Shown: piece by piece, positions 16,771 through 25,839 of the stretch
How the letters are laid out: the number at the start of each line of letters is the position of its first letter
Position numbering within the stretch: position 1 is the first letter of the stretch
Assembly (NCBI RefSeq): GCF_001264245.1
Contig: NZ_CP011339.1
Coordinates: 5,270,001-5,334,000, forward strand
Source of the DNA: Microcystis panniformis FACHB-1757
Lineage (GTDB): Bacteria > Cyanobacteriota > Cyanobacteriia > Cyanobacteriales > Microcystaceae
Length of the DNA stretch: 64,000 bases
Direction: 5' to 3'
The notes under the pieces: generated by a model
Told to the model about the DNA's origin: nothing
Database searches by the model: none
Seen by the model: the letters and a program-made list of their open reading frames with translations, nothing else
Translations under genes and position numbers: made by a program

Positions 16771-16804
16771 AAAGCGGGAGTATTAAATCATACTTCCGCT
16801 TTTA
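16771..16804. terminator. Bidirectional terminator between hsp20 and DUF790
   Basis: A 13-bp stem (AAAGCGGGAGTAT with ATACTTCCGCTTT, one G-T pair) has a 7-base loop. T runs on one side and A runs on the other let it end both converging genes. Confidence 0.85.
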
Positions 16805-16817
16805 GCTTCTTAACCTT

Positions 16818-18032
16818 TTAATTTAAAACTTCTAACACTGCTTGGGGTGATAATTTATCTTTAAACCAGATAACCTGAGCGGGTAGATTTTGAAATTTAA
16901 CTCCAGCTTTTTCTAGATTTAACCGTTCCGATACGGCTAAAATTAGATTATTTGCTTGGGCCGATTTAACCTGTAAAAATTTCTTTTGTAGGTATTCTGG
17001 TCGCCAATAACCAACAATTTCGAGGAGAAAAACGCGACCATCGGGATGCACTAAACGGAAATCGGGAATCATCACTCCTCCGGGTAAAGGCACTAAATCC
17101 ACTTCCCTTTCTAGTTGCCATTCAGTTTTTAACTGTAACCAACGTTTAGCGAAAGATTCCTCTAACATACTATCGTAGGGTTTACCTGGGGAATAGTGGG
17201 ACACCAGACCACAGTTATCCTCTAAATTGAACTGTTGTTTTTTAATAGTTCCTGTGTAGGAATCTTTGTACTGTAATTGTGCCTTCAGATTCCAGTGAGT
17301 AACATGGAGTAAGGCAGGAATTAATTTAGCGATTTCAATGCCATAACGACTGTTAGCTTTAAATAAACTGGTGGGACCATCGATAGTAATAGTAAATCCC
17401 GTGTCGGCATCCCCTTCGATATAAGTCATTAAACGAAATAGTTTTAGATAGCGAAAGAGATATTTATATTCCCCTGGATCGTTGCGGTGGACGTTGATAA
17501 TTAAATAACTGGCCCGATAAAAAATCCCTTGAATTTGCGAGAGGTTAAAACGATGAATTAAGTTTTCGGGGGTGGGAGCATCAAATTGAGTGAGAATTTT
17601 ATTCTCCGCTAAATCAGCATAAAGTCCTTTTTCTAGAGCTACTGGAAAAATTTCTTGATTTAATTCTTGGCTGAGTTGCTGGGCAATTTTCTCCAGAATT
17701 AGCGATCGATTTTGGGGAATAGGAACAAAGTTGGCCGCTTGTTCAAAAACTCTTTTTCTTAATTCCTGTGGTTCTAAGGGACTAATAATCTCAAAGGTGG
17801 CAAAATGATTGGTTAACAGGTGAGCAAATCCCCGTTTAATTTTATAATCGGGACTGTCTCCCTCCAAGATTAGGAGTTTTTGGCTTAATTCTCCCTTACT
17901 TTCACCGATACTTTCCTGAAAACAGGTGATTTGTTCTTTAGCGATCGCCAGATAATCAGGAGCGATCGGTAAGCGTTTGGGAATAATTGTCTCGCCATTT
18001 TGACGGGAAATCAATAAATCGGTCGGTAACAT
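16818..18032 (-). CDS. DUF790 protein (Bax1-like nuclease family)
   Basis: This 404-residue member of DUF790 is the family that includes archaeal Bax1, a nuclease partner of XPB helicase. The start MLPTDLLISRQNGETIIPKR is the usual family opening. The C-terminal part has a nuclease-like core: FAKRWLQLKTEWQLERE, then PGGVMIPDFRLVHPDGRVFL followed by LEIVGYWRPEYLQKK (D, E and K/Y positions of a PD-(D/E)XK-like site). It probably acts in DNA repair, but this is by family only. It is the last gene of a likely minus-strand unit with the 114-residue gene 78 bp upstream. Confidence 0.82.
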   Translation of the reverse strand: MLPTDLLISRQNGETIIPKRLPIAPDYLAIAKEQITCFQESIGESKGELSQKLLILEGDSPDYKIKRGFAHLLTNHFATFEIISPLEPQELRKRVFEQAANFVPIPQNRSLILEKIAQQLSQELNQEIFPVALEKGLYADLAENKILTQFDAPTPENLIHRFNLSQIQGIFYRASYLIINVHRNDPGEYKYLFRYLKLFRLMTYIEGDADTGFTITIDGPTSLFKANSRYGIEIAKLIPALLHVTHWNLKAQLQYKDSYTGTIKKQQFNLEDNCGLVSHYSPGKPYDSMLEESFAKRWLQLKTEWQLEREVDLVPLPGGVMIPDFRLVHPDGRVFLLEIVGYWRPEYLQKKFLQVKSAQANNLILAVSERLNLEKAGVKFQNLPAQVIWFKDKLSPQAVLEVLN

Positions 18033-18110
18033 GGCAAACTAGAGAAGAATAGTCAGATGGGGAAAGGTGGGACGACAAGGAAAGGTCGAAACCCCAAAAA
18101 TCCCCCGATT

Positions 18111-18455
18111 CTAACTATTTTGGTCGAGATAACGCTCTAAATCTTCGATCACACGGGTTAATTCTGCTTCTGTGGTTAAGCGCAGGCGATCGTCGCGAAC
18201 CGTTAGCAAAACTTTAGCCGAAAAAGGATTCGGATAAATATTGGGATTACAAAACACTTCCAGAAACACATCACCAGTGTGCTGATATTCCAGCGGTTTT
18301 TGGGGTTGGGGTTTACCACCACTAGCGGCATTACTGGCGATCGCTTTTAGGCGATCAAGTAGAATATTAATTTCCCTTTGCAAATCCAGAGCAGCACTGG
18401 GACTGAAACGAAAAGTAACGGAACCTTGCAAGAGATTAAGAGTTAAAGGAATCAT
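18111..18455 (-). CDS. Conserved cyanobacterial hypothetical protein (114 aa)
   Basis: No named family is recognised. Seen are MIPLTLNLLQGSVTFRFSPS, a basic/helical LQREINILLDRLKAIASNA, a short Gly/Pro/Lys linker and a second strand-rich half ending TEAELTRVIEDLERYLDQ. It has no signal peptide or membrane helix. It lies 78 bp upstream of DUF790 in the same direction and is probably co-transcribed with it. An STRR block sits upstream. Confidence 0.72.
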   Translation of the reverse strand: MIPLTLNLLQGSVTFRFSPSAALDLQREINILLDRLKAIASNAASGGKPQPQKPLEYQHTGDVFLEVFCNPNIYPNPFSAKVLLTVRDDRLRLTTEAELTRVIEDLERYLDQNS

Positions 18456-18539
18456 GGAAAAAATCAGGTTAAGAGGAAGCCTGAAGTCAATTATATTAAT
18501 TTGGGGAAATTTGGGGAAATTGGGTTTTGGGGGATTGTT

Positions 18540-18647
18540 CAGTAATCAGTAATCAGTCAGGTTCTTCGTTACTAAGTCCGGAGTGAACTGAAAACTCACC
18601 ACTGATAACTCACCACTGATAACTGATAACTGATAACTGATAACTGA
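18540..18647. repeat. STRR block, mixed heptamers
   Basis: AGTAATCAGTAATCAG-type units are followed by GTGAACTGAAAACTCACC and then CTGATAA heptamers. It stops 2 bp before the 3' end of the 64-residue gene. Confidence 0.85.
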
Positions 18648-18649
18648 AG

Positions 18650-18844
18650 TTACCGACGCGGAACGAGATTAATCCGGCCTTCGTCCATTTCATCCATGAG
18701 TAACTCTAGGGCCTCGTAATCCACATCAGAAACGTAGCCAAGACGACCGAGGAGTTCATTAATTCCGTTCTCGATTTCTGGCGTGATTTTACGATAATAT
18801 AGGGCTTGTTCCACTAATTGGCGGATAGTCGGCTGGGTATCCAC
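18650..18844 (-). CDS. Small conserved cyanobacterial protein (64 aa)
   Basis: The sequence MDTQPTIRQLVEQALYYRKI continues to GINELLGRLGYVSDVDYEAL and an acidic helix ELLMDEMDEGR. It is acidic and soluble, resembling a small cyanobacterial family without known role. Its coding quality is supported by a plausible helical pattern and by the gene filling the space between an intergenic region and an STRR. Weak evidence for function. Confidence 0.62.
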   Translation of the reverse strand: MDTQPTIRQLVEQALYYRKITPEIENGINELLGRLGYVSDVDYEALELLMDEMDEGRINLVPRR

Positions 18845-19184
18845 AATTTTCTTACTCTAGTTCGATAAATCTAATTTCCGTATCCTGCTTTACTTTATTT
18901 CAGCAAAAACACCAGTATAATTTTGGCTCATCATCAGTCATTCGGGGTTAGAGCTTAAACCTAACGACTTTCCCCTGATGTTTACCCCAGTAAGTCCTGA
19001 TCACTGTTCCCTTTTACTCCCCAGATCCCAAGGTTAGCCCAAAACTGGTTCCTTGCCACAGGGTCGAAGGTTAAAAAAAGATTAATCTTTTCAGGAGAGA
19101 GAAAATTGATCGAGACCGGGGTCACAAAATCAGAAAGTTAGGACATAATAGCGGTATCTGATTTCCAGTTAAAAGGTACATTTT
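18845..19184. other. Intergenic region between divergent genes
   Basis: No gene seen. It must contain the promoters of the minus-strand small gene and of the plus-strand leader/STAS unit. CATAAT (19144-19149) may be a -10 box for the latter. Confidence 0.4.
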
Positions 19185-19208
19185 ATGAATTTCCAAGTCC
19201 AGCCATGA
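19185..19208 (+). CDS. Seven-codon leader ORF coupled to the STAS gene
   Basis: ATG at 19185 follows AAAAGG with 8-base spacing and encodes MNFQVQP. Its TGA overlaps the STAS gene's ATG in an ATGA. The STAS start has no Shine-Dalgarno of its own, so re-initiation or translational coupling is plausible. Too short to be sure. Confidence 0.4.
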   Translation: MNFQVQP

Positions 19209-19555
19209 AAAGTCCTGTAAAAGTCCCAGAAATTGCTCTATTTGAGCCAAACGGCTATATTACCGCCGCCAACGTCCTAGAATTTCAAGAGCAGCTCACC
19301 AATCTGGTTAACCAGAGTCGCTCTATCACTTTTCTCGTGGATATGAGCAGGGTGGAATTCCTCGACAGTGCCGGATTAATGGCTTTAGTTACCGCCTTTC
19401 GTCTGGCTCAAAGTCAAGGAAAATCCTTCAATATCTGTTCTATTCCACCTTCAGTCAAGATTATCTTTGAATTAACCCAACTAGACCGGGTTCTCTCGAT
19501 TTTCCCTAGCCGTGCTGACTTTGATGCTGTTATCACCCTCACCCAAGCGGCGTAA
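19205..19555 (+). CDS. STAS-domain anti-sigma-factor antagonist
   Basis: This 116-residue single STAS domain is of the SpoIIAA/RsbV type. The phosphorylation motif VEFLDSAGLMALV is intact with the acceptor Ser at residue 55, so switching by a serine kinase/phosphatase pair is expected. The preceding strand ITFLVDMSRV and the later GKSFNICSIPPSVKIIFELT match the fold. It would bind an anti-sigma or other partner kinase in its unphosphorylated form. No kinase or phosphatase lies nearby, so it is an orphan. A leader ORF overlaps its start. Confidence 0.9.
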   Translation: MKSPVKVPEIALFEPNGYITAANVLEFQEQLTNLVNQSRSITFLVDMSRVEFLDSAGLMALVTAFRLAQSQGKSFNICSIPPSVKIIFELTQLDRVLSIFPSRADFDAVITLTQAA

Positions 19556-19680
19556 GCAGACAAAATAGGGTTTCTCGCCGCAATTTCTCGGCTACAATCT
19601 CAATTCTCCCCGTAAATCACCTCTTGACCGGGCAGATTCCCATTTGTACAACCGACTCCTCAGGACAACAATTTTTCTCA

Positions 19681-19722
19681 AGGAGAGCCATTATACTGTT
19701 GAGATGGCTCTCCTCCTTTTTG
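19681..19722 (+). terminator. Probable terminator hairpin
   Basis: An 11-bp perfect stem AGGAGAGCCAT/ATGGCTCTCCT with a 12-base loop is followed by CCTTTTT. It lies 125 bp behind the STAS gene and ahead of the HdrB-like gene. No convincing gene lies in 19556-19846. Confidence 0.6.
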
Positions 19723-19846
19723 GATATTATTTCTGGGACAAACTACCGTACACTTGTTCGGAGCAGCTCACAAAAGACTGTCTGTTAAGAAATTCCATGA
19801 CTTTAGTGATGACAGGGGGGAAGGGGGGCAAGATGGTAGATAGGTA

Positions 19847-20776
19847 ATGAGTAGTAATTTCCTAGAATCCATGACAGTCAACAATCTCCAGTATGCTTAT
19901 TTTCCCGGTTGTGTCGCTCAAGGGGCCTGTCGGGAACTATATTTATCCACGGCAGCCCTGACGGAAGCTTTGGGGATTAATTTAGTCGAACTCAAAAAAG
20001 CGGCCTGTTGTGGTTCGGGAACCTATAAGGAAGATTCGCAACTCTTGGAAGATACTGTCAATGCGCGCAATATTGCCCTAGCGGAAGCCCTCAATTTACC
20101 CCTGTTGACTCACTGTAGCACCTGTCAGGGAGTGATCGGTCATGTGGATGAGCGCTTGAAGGAAGCAAAGCATAATAATCCCAATTATGTTGAGGAAGTT
20201 AATAATTATTTACAGAAAGAAAATTGTTCCCCCTACCAAGGTACAACGACGGTTAAACACCTACTCTGGGCAATTGTGGGCGATTATGGCTTAGATAATT
20301 TGGCGGCCAAGGTGGTTCGTCCCTTATCAGGCTTAAATTGCGCCGGTTTTTATGGTTGTTATCTCCTGCGCGCCCAGGATACTCTCCCCTACGATAATCC
20401 CTTTCAGCCGGAATCCCTAGAAAATGTCTTTCGAGCGGTGGGAGCAAATCCGATTTATTATCAAGGACGCACTCAATGCTGTGGTTGGCCCCTGTCCAGT
20501 TATGCCACCACCCAATCGTTCCAAATGGCAGGAAAACACATTTTAGAGGCCATGGCAGCCGGGGCAGATTGTTTAGTCACCCCTTGTCCTTTATGCCATC
20601 TTAATCTTGATTCCCGACAACCGGAAGTGGCAAAAGCGATCGGTCGAAGTTTAGGTTTACCCGTGTTGCATTTTTCCCAATTAGTCGCTTTAGCGGTGGG
20701 AGTGAGTCCTGATCGTTTAGGATTAGATCGACACATCGTTTCCACCAAATCCCTCTTAAAGAAATTGGGGTTTTAG
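19847..20776 (+). CDS. Heterodisulfide reductase subunit B-like (CCG-domain) protein
   Basis: This 309-residue protein has two cysteine-rich CCG domains. The first runs YAYFPGCVAQG, KKAACCGSGTYKED and THCSTCQG; the second runs SGLNCAGFYGCYLL, GRTQCCGWPLSSY and TPCPLCHLNLD. In HdrB these cysteines bind a noncubane 4Fe-4S cluster pair. Cyanobacteria do not make methane, and the homologue may serve in a succinate dehydrogenase or other thiol/disulfide electron transfer complex. The ATG at 19847 or the one at 19871 (MTVNNLQYAYFPGC) could be used; the latter is closer to other family members. Confidence 0.88.
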   Translation: MSSNFLESMTVNNLQYAYFPGCVAQGACRELYLSTAALTEALGINLVELKKAACCGSGTYKEDSQLLEDTVNARNIALAEALNLPLLTHCSTCQGVIGHVDERLKEAKHNNPNYVEEVNNYLQKENCSPYQGTTTVKHLLWAIVGDYGLDNLAAKVVRPLSGLNCAGFYGCYLLRAQDTLPYDNPFQPESLENVFRAVGANPIYYQGRTQCCGWPLSSYATTQSFQMAGKHILEAMAAGADCLVTPCPLCHLNLDSRQPEVAKAIGRSLGLPVLHFSQLVALAVGVSPDRLGLDRHIVSTKSLLKKLGF

Positions 20777-20798
20777 AACTCAATCAGGAGTGTTAGCA

Positions 20799-21131
20799 AT
20801 GGATTGGTTAAAAAGAATTTTCGGCTTAGATAAACCGGCCGATGCCGCTCGTGCGATCGCAGGTAAAGCCGCTGCTGCCGGTATTCCCCCCGAAAGAGTC
20901 GGATTAGACGGAAAATACGACGAAAGCGGCCTAGCTAAACGAGTAGTTTTAGCTTTTGACGAGACACCGGATTTAGCTGATGAAGACAAATTGTGGGTCG
21001 CTCAAACTGGTGGTAAGGTTGTACTAAAAGGCAAGGTTTCCAATCAGGCGACTTTAGATAAAATGGTGGCCATTGCCAGTAAAGTCCATGGGGCAACCAG
21101 CGTCGATACCAGTCAAGTAACTATTGGGTGA
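20799..21131 (+). CDS. BON-domain protein
   Basis: This 110-residue protein starts MDWLKRIFGLDKPADAARAI. The C-terminal half is a BON (OsmY/LysM-associated) domain: ADEDKLWVAQTGGKVVLKGK, then VSNQATLDKMVAIASKVHGA and TSVDTSQVTI. It has no signal peptide. BON domains bind phospholipid or accompany stress proteins. The ATG at 20799 was chosen because AGGAG lies 8 bases upstream; a GTG at 20790 is too close to it. It is 22 bp behind the HdrB-like gene and likely in the same transcript. Confidence 0.85.
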   Translation: MDWLKRIFGLDKPADAARAIAGKAAAAGIPPERVGLDGKYDESGLAKRVVLAFDETPDLADEDKLWVAQTGGKVVLKGKVSNQATLDKMVAIASKVHGATSVDTSQVTIG

Positions 21132-21277
21132 AGTCGAACGGCTATATTCCCCGCGAAAATTAACCACTAAAACCCAGAGGGTTTTTGCTAGGGTGGATAA
21201 CTCCAAGACTGGCAATCGCCCTCAGCCGGCTGCTGTAAAATGGGAGGGATAGATACAACTCAGGAGAAAAGACCCCA

Positions 21278-23830
21278 GTGCCGTACAACCCCGCAGAAAT
21301 CGAACAGAAATGGCAGAAGATTTGGCAGCAAATGGGATTGGACAAAACCCCAGAAAACGCCGATAAACCGAAATTTTACGCCCTCTCCATGTTCCCCTAT
21401 CCATCGGGCAACCTGCACATGGGTCACGTTCGCAACTATACTATTACCGATGTGATTGCCCGTCTGAAAAGAATGCAGGGTTATCGCGTGCTGCATCCCA
21501 TGGGGTGGGATGCTTTCGGATTACCCGCAGAAAATGCCGCCATTGAAAGGGGAGTTCCTCCGGCAAAATGGACTGATCAAAATATTGCCCAGATGAAACG
21601 GCAATTACAACAGTTAGGATTATCTATCGATTGGGAAAGAGAAGTTGCCACCTGTTCCCCAGAATATTATCGTTGGACCCAATGGCTATTTTTACAGTTT
21701 TTTGAATCAGGATTAGCCTACCAAAAAGAAGCGGCAGTGAATTGGGATCCTATCGATCAAACTGTCTTAGCAAATGAACAGGTAGATAGTGAAGGAAAAT
21801 CTTGGCGATCGGGTGCTAAAGTAGAAAGAAAGTTACTCCGGCAATGGTTCCTAAAAATCACCGATTATGCCGAACAATTACTCACTGATTTAGATAAACT
21901 TACCGGTTGGCCAGAAAGGGTTAAAACCATGCAGGCGAACTGGATTGGTAAATCGGTAGGTGCTTATTTAGAATTTCCTCTTGTTAACTCCACAGAAAAA
22001 ATTGCCGTTTTTACCACTCGTCCCGATACGGTTTATGGAGTCACTTATGTGGTACTTGCTCCCGAACATCCCTTAACTTTACAAGTTACCACTCCCGAAC
22101 AAAAATCGGCCGTAGAAACTTTTATTCAAGAGATAGCCAGCGAAAGCGAATTAGAAAGAACCGCCGAAGATAAACCCAAACGCGGTATTAAAACCGGAGG
22201 AATGGCAATTAATCCTTTTACTGGTGAAGAAATTCCGATTTTAATTGCTGATTATGTCCTCTACGAATACGGGACGGGGGCAGTGATGGGAGTCCCGGCT
22301 CACGACAGTCGCGATTTTAAATTCGCTCAGGAAAATAACCTGCCAATTAAGATAGTTATTACTCCAGAAAGTGGCGAAATTGAGTTAAAAGAGGCCTATA
22401 CAGAAGCTGGAATTATGATTAATTCCGCTCAATTTAATGGACTGAATTCCCAAGAAGGAAAAACCGCTATTATTGATTATGCCACTGCCCAAGGTTACGG
22501 CAAAGCTAGAATACAATATCGCCTCCGGGATTGGTTAATTTCCCGTCAAAGATATTGGGGTTGTCCGATTCCAGTTATCCACTGTCCTAACTGTGGAACC
22601 GTGCCAGTACCTATCGATAATTTACCCGTTACTTTACCAGAAAATGTCGAATTTAGCGGTCGAGGTGCTTCTCCTTTAGCCAAATTAGAAGACTGGGTAA
22701 ATGTGGATTGTCCTCGCTGTGGAACTCCCGCAAAACGGGAAACCGACACCATGGATACTTTTATCGATTCTAGTTGGTATTTCCTCCGTTATACCGATGC
22801 TAAAAATGAAGATATACCCTTTCAATTCGAGAAGGTTAATGATTGGATGCCCGTGGATCAATACGTCGGAGGAATCGAACACGCTATCCTACATTTACTC
22901 TATTCTCGTTTCTTTACCAAAGTTTTAAGAGACCGAGGTTTAGTTAATGTCGATGAACCTTTTAACCGTCTATTAACCCAGGGAATGGTACAGGGATTAA
23001 CCTACAAAAATCCCGAAACTGGCAAATATGTCCCCGCAGAAAATGTTATCTATAAAGAGGATAAATATTGCGATAAAGACACGGGAGAAGTTCTATCTTT
23101 CTTCTTTGAAAAAATGTCTAAGTCGAAATATAACGGCGTTGATCCTCTGAAAGTCCTCGAAAAATACGGGGCCGATACTGCCCGAATGTTTATACTTTTT
23201 ACCGCACCCCCAGAAAAAGATTTACAGTGGGAAGATGCGGGGGTAGAAGGACAATTTCGCTTTCTTAATCGGGTGTGGCGTTTAGTCAGCGAATATATTG
23301 AAAATAAACCCAAGCAAGTCAAAAAAATAGAAACTTTCTCGAAAACTGACAAGGATTTAAGACGGGCAATTCACACCGCTATTAAAGAAATCTCCGAGGA
23401 TTTAGAAGGAGATTATCAATTTAATACCGCCATTTCCGAATTGATGAAACTCAGTAACGCTTTAGGGGATAATAAATGTTTTGCATCCCCCATTTATCGG
23501 GAAGGAATCGAAACCCTATTAATCTTACTTTCCCTCTTTGCTCCCCATCTTAGCGAGGAATTATGGCAAGCTTTAGGTCATAGCCAATCAATTCACCTGC
23601 AACCCTGGCCAAAAGTTGATCCTACTGCCCTGATTGTGGACGAGATTACCCTTGTTATCCAAATTTTGGGAAAAACCAGAGGCACGATACAAGTTCCCGC
23701 TAGTGCCGATAAAAGCACCTTAGAAACCCTCGCCCTGGAATCAGAAATCGCCCAACGTTATTTAGAGGGTAAGGAAATCAAAAAAGTGATTGTTGTCCCG
23801 GGCAAATTAGTTAATTTTGTCGTGGTTTAA
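21278..23830 (+). CDS. leuS: Leucyl-tRNA synthetase
   Basis: Class I synthetase charging tRNA-Leu. The 850-residue length is normal. HIGH motif is HMGH at residues 47-50 within PSGNLHMGHVRNYTITDV, and KMSKS lies near 612 in FEKMSKSKYNGVDPLKVLEK. The CP1 editing domain has TTRPDTVYGVTYVVLAPEH and GTGAVMGVPAHDSRDFKFA. A zinc-binding CPNCG and CPRCG pair is present. The C-terminus ends KKVIVVPGKLVNFVVV as usual. The start is a GTG with AGGAG 11 bases upstream; the family N-terminus YNPAEIEQKWQKIW follows immediately. Confidence 0.98.
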   Translation: MPYNPAEIEQKWQKIWQQMGLDKTPENADKPKFYALSMFPYPSGNLHMGHVRNYTITDVIARLKRMQGYRVLHPMGWDAFGLPAENAAIERGVPPAKWTDQNIAQMKRQLQQLGLSIDWEREVATCSPEYYRWTQWLFLQFFESGLAYQKEAAVNWDPIDQTVLANEQVDSEGKSWRSGAKVERKLLRQWFLKITDYAEQLLTDLDKLTGWPERVKTMQANWIGKSVGAYLEFPLVNSTEKIAVFTTRPDTVYGVTYVVLAPEHPLTLQVTTPEQKSAVETFIQEIASESELERTAEDKPKRGIKTGGMAINPFTGEEIPILIADYVLYEYGTGAVMGVPAHDSRDFKFAQENNLPIKIVITPESGEIELKEAYTEAGIMINSAQFNGLNSQEGKTAIIDYATAQGYGKARIQYRLRDWLISRQRYWGCPIPVIHCPNCGTVPVPIDNLPVTLPENVEFSGRGASPLAKLEDWVNVDCPRCGTPAKRETDTMDTFIDSSWYFLRYTDAKNEDIPFQFEKVNDWMPVDQYVGGIEHAILHLLYSRFFTKVLRDRGLVNVDEPFNRLLTQGMVQGLTYKNPETGKYVPAENVIYKEDKYCDKDTGEVLSFFFEKMSKSKYNGVDPLKVLEKYGADTARMFILFTAPPEKDLQWEDAGVEGQFRFLNRVWRLVSEYIENKPKQVKKIETFSKTDKDLRRAIHTAIKEISEDLEGDYQFNTAISELMKLSNALGDNKCFASPIYREGIETLLILLSLFAPHLSEELWQALGHSQSIHLQPWPKVDPTALIVDEITLVIQILGKTRGTIQVPASADKSTLETLALESEIAQRYLEGKEIKKVIVVPGKLVNFVVV

Positions 23831-23896
23831 ATGACAGCAATTATCACAATGGTAGGGAATTAATAACCTTTTCAGTTATCAGTAACCAGTCAGATT

Positions 23897-24034
23897 AAGT
23901 AGGTAGGCGTTAAAAATTATCAGATGCCTCCTTATTAAGGGGGATCCCCCCGCCTATCGGCACCCCCCTTATCAAGGGGGGCAGGGGGATCGAACCTAAA
24001 ATCCATTTTTAATTTAATTATAACCAGCTACTTA
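23897..24034. repeat. Family B miniature element, copy 3, hit by an IS
   Basis: Ends AAGTAGGTAG and CCAGCTACTT. Its last nine bases (AGCTACTTA, 24026-24034) are the target site of the IS at 24035-25538; the duplicated copy is at 25539-25547. Confidence 0.85.
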
Positions 24035-25538
24035 CAGCAATTCCAAATTCAGAATGTAGCAAGGAATACAGAATACAAAACGCTTTTGCCCTGTAGCTCC
24101 CCATCCAAAATCAAGAAGAATTAACGCGAGTAACAGGGATGGCCTCATCGAGCATAAAGTCTAAAAGGTGGTGCCAGCCTTCAAACAGCAGATACTTGGT
24201 TAAGCAAAGAACATCGTTAAAAAAGCCTCTGCGAGTCCCCCTTTGCATCCGAGCCCGTTGATAGCGTTCATCGACTAGATGCAGAACAGTATGAAATAAG
24301 AAAGCCAGGAGATTGAGGGTCAACAGAAAAGAGGACAAATGTTGCTGACCATGTCCAAAATTATGCTCCAAATGATAGCCCCGAGTTTTGAGCACATTGT
24401 GATTCTCATTTTCGGTTCGCCAACGGCTCCGTCCAGCAGCGCAGACCAGAATGACCCGTTGGGGAGTCAGGTCGTGGTTAGTAATCCAGCTATTGCGATA
24501 GAGAAGTTGACCATCCGACTCGCGCTTAACGGTCACCTCACACCAATTGACCAGTAAGGCGGGTTGTTGTTCGCGCAGGGGGACTTGATTGAGATAACGA
24601 TAGTCCCAAATTTCAAAGTATCGCCCATTCCAACGTCGCTGTTGAGTGGTTTTGACTTCTTGATTAGCCTCCAGGAAAGAAACCCACTCATAGAGAGTCG
24701 GATGGGAGGACGGTAAACAGACAAAGATAAAGTTGAAATGGTGTTCCAAACAATATTCAGCCATCGGTTGGCGACTATAGAGGTCGTCGCCTAAGAGGGT
24801 GATGGGCTGGCCTTCAAACCAGGACGCATGGCTCGCTATCCAGCGTTTTGCCGCGTTTTGCTCACAGTCTTGTTTCTCACTGCCATCTTGAGGAGTGATA
24901 AATTCTGGTGGCAAGGAAATGACCGATTTTTGGTCAGGAGAGACAATTACAGGCAAAATAGCTTGATGGTGATAAGTTACCTTCCCCTGTTTCGAGGTGC
25001 GGGTTGAGCAACAAGGACAACTAATTTTCTCTGAATCATAGTACTGAGTCCCATCTAGGGCGACGAGTAAGTTGCCATCCAAGGCTGTAAACAGCCTCAA
25101 ATAGCCTTGTTCTCTCAGACCTTGATAAATCCATTTGAACGGTGAAAAAAGAGGCTTTGCGGCTATTCTATCGAGAATATTCTTTATCTGTTCTATGGTC
25201 GGGATATTAACCAGACCAAACAGACTTTGAGCATTATCTCGTCCACAACGACTATTCAATTGACGCTGATATTCTAGAAAGGATTCATTTTGCATAAAGA
25301 AGCTAGCAAATGCCCCCAAGACCGCGTCTTTTAGACTGTAGCGAGTAGCATTGCTAGCACTGCGCGGGTCAACCATGCCAGCGATAGCCCTGTGGAAGTA
25401 GCTCAGCATCCCTATAAAACTCAAATCTTGGACTTCCATTCCTGCAAAACCCAATGGGCAACTCGTTCACTCTATTTTGAGGGACAGAAGCGAAATCAAT
25501 TCTGTATCCTACACTACCGTTTGAATTTGGAATTGCTG
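24035..25538 (-). mobile_element. Complete 1.5-kb insertion sequence with 9-bp target duplication
   Basis: Terminal inverted repeats start CAGCAATTCCAAATTCA at the left and the same on the other strand at the right, imperfect for about 40 bp with GGATACAGAAT further in. AGCTACTTA flanks both ends (24026-24034, 25539-25547). One full-length transposase lies inside. The element looks intact and recently inserted. Confidence 0.9.
24111..25454 (-). CDS. DDE transposase of the IS (possibly ISNCY group)
   Basis: 447 residues with DDE-type motifs: ALDGTQYYDSEK (D near 131), LLGDDLYSRQP (D near 221) and RWRTENENHNVLKTRGYHLE (E near 350, in a Y/R-H-like E region). A CPCCSTRTSKQGK zinc-like loop follows the first D. 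The group of 'H-repeat/ISNCY' transposases in Microcystis has similar wording, but I cannot assign a named IS. The ORF is uninterrupted. In-frame ATGs at 25454 and 25439 are both possible starts. Confidence 0.88.
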   Translation of the reverse strand: MGFAGMEVQDLSFIGMLSYFHRAIAGMVDPRSASNATRYSLKDAVLGAFASFFMQNESFLEYQRQLNSRCGRDNAQSLFGLVNIPTIEQIKNILDRIAAKPLFSPFKWIYQGLREQGYLRLFTALDGNLLVALDGTQYYDSEKISCPCCSTRTSKQGKVTYHHQAILPVIVSPDQKSVISLPPEFITPQDGSEKQDCEQNAAKRWIASHASWFEGQPITLLGDDLYSRQPMAEYCLEHHFNFIFVCLPSSHPTLYEWVSFLEANQEVKTTQQRRWNGRYFEIWDYRYLNQVPLREQQPALLVNWCEVTVKRESDGQLLYRNSWITNHDLTPQRVILVCAAGRSRWRTENENHNVLKTRGYHLEHNFGHGQQHLSSFLLTLNLLAFLFHTVLHLVDERYQRARMQRGTRRGFFNDVLCLTKYLLFEGWHHLLDFMLDEAIPVTRVNSS

Positions 25539-25607
25539 AGCTACTTAACACTTTCTATCAAAAACTATCGATAGATGGTAAAATATACAATTAGCATTGT
25601 CTGTAAA

Positions 25608-25825
25608 TAGGGTTTGCTGAATAAATATGAAATGTAGGCGAGGTAAGGACTTTAGGGCCTTTCTCGCAAAACCTTGCACCTGTTTTGCGAGAATCGTGGT
25701 TCAAAACCTTGCCTCTTCATCAGCGATCCCATCCTGTAGGGGCGAAGCATTCGGATAGGAAATCTAAGGTTTCAGCGATAGGTTATTGCCCGAATGCTTC
25801 GCCCCTACTTTTTCAGCAAACCCTA
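25608..25825. repeat. Composite family D-type element with REP palindrome inside
   Basis: Ends TAGGGTTTGCTGAA and TTCAGCAAACCCTA enclose CGAGGTAAGGACTTTAGGG and GCACCTGTTTTGCGAGAA, plus one GGGCGAAGCATTCG/CGAATGCTTCGCCC palindrome (about 25738-25806). The same composite lies in inverse orientation at 48360-48576. Confidence 0.75.
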
Positions 25826-25839
25826 AATAAGAACAACCT

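Noticed and set aside
19644..19847. 67-codon ORF before the HdrB-like gene
   Set aside because: Needs a TTG start, contains a terminator hairpin, and has no family resemblance.
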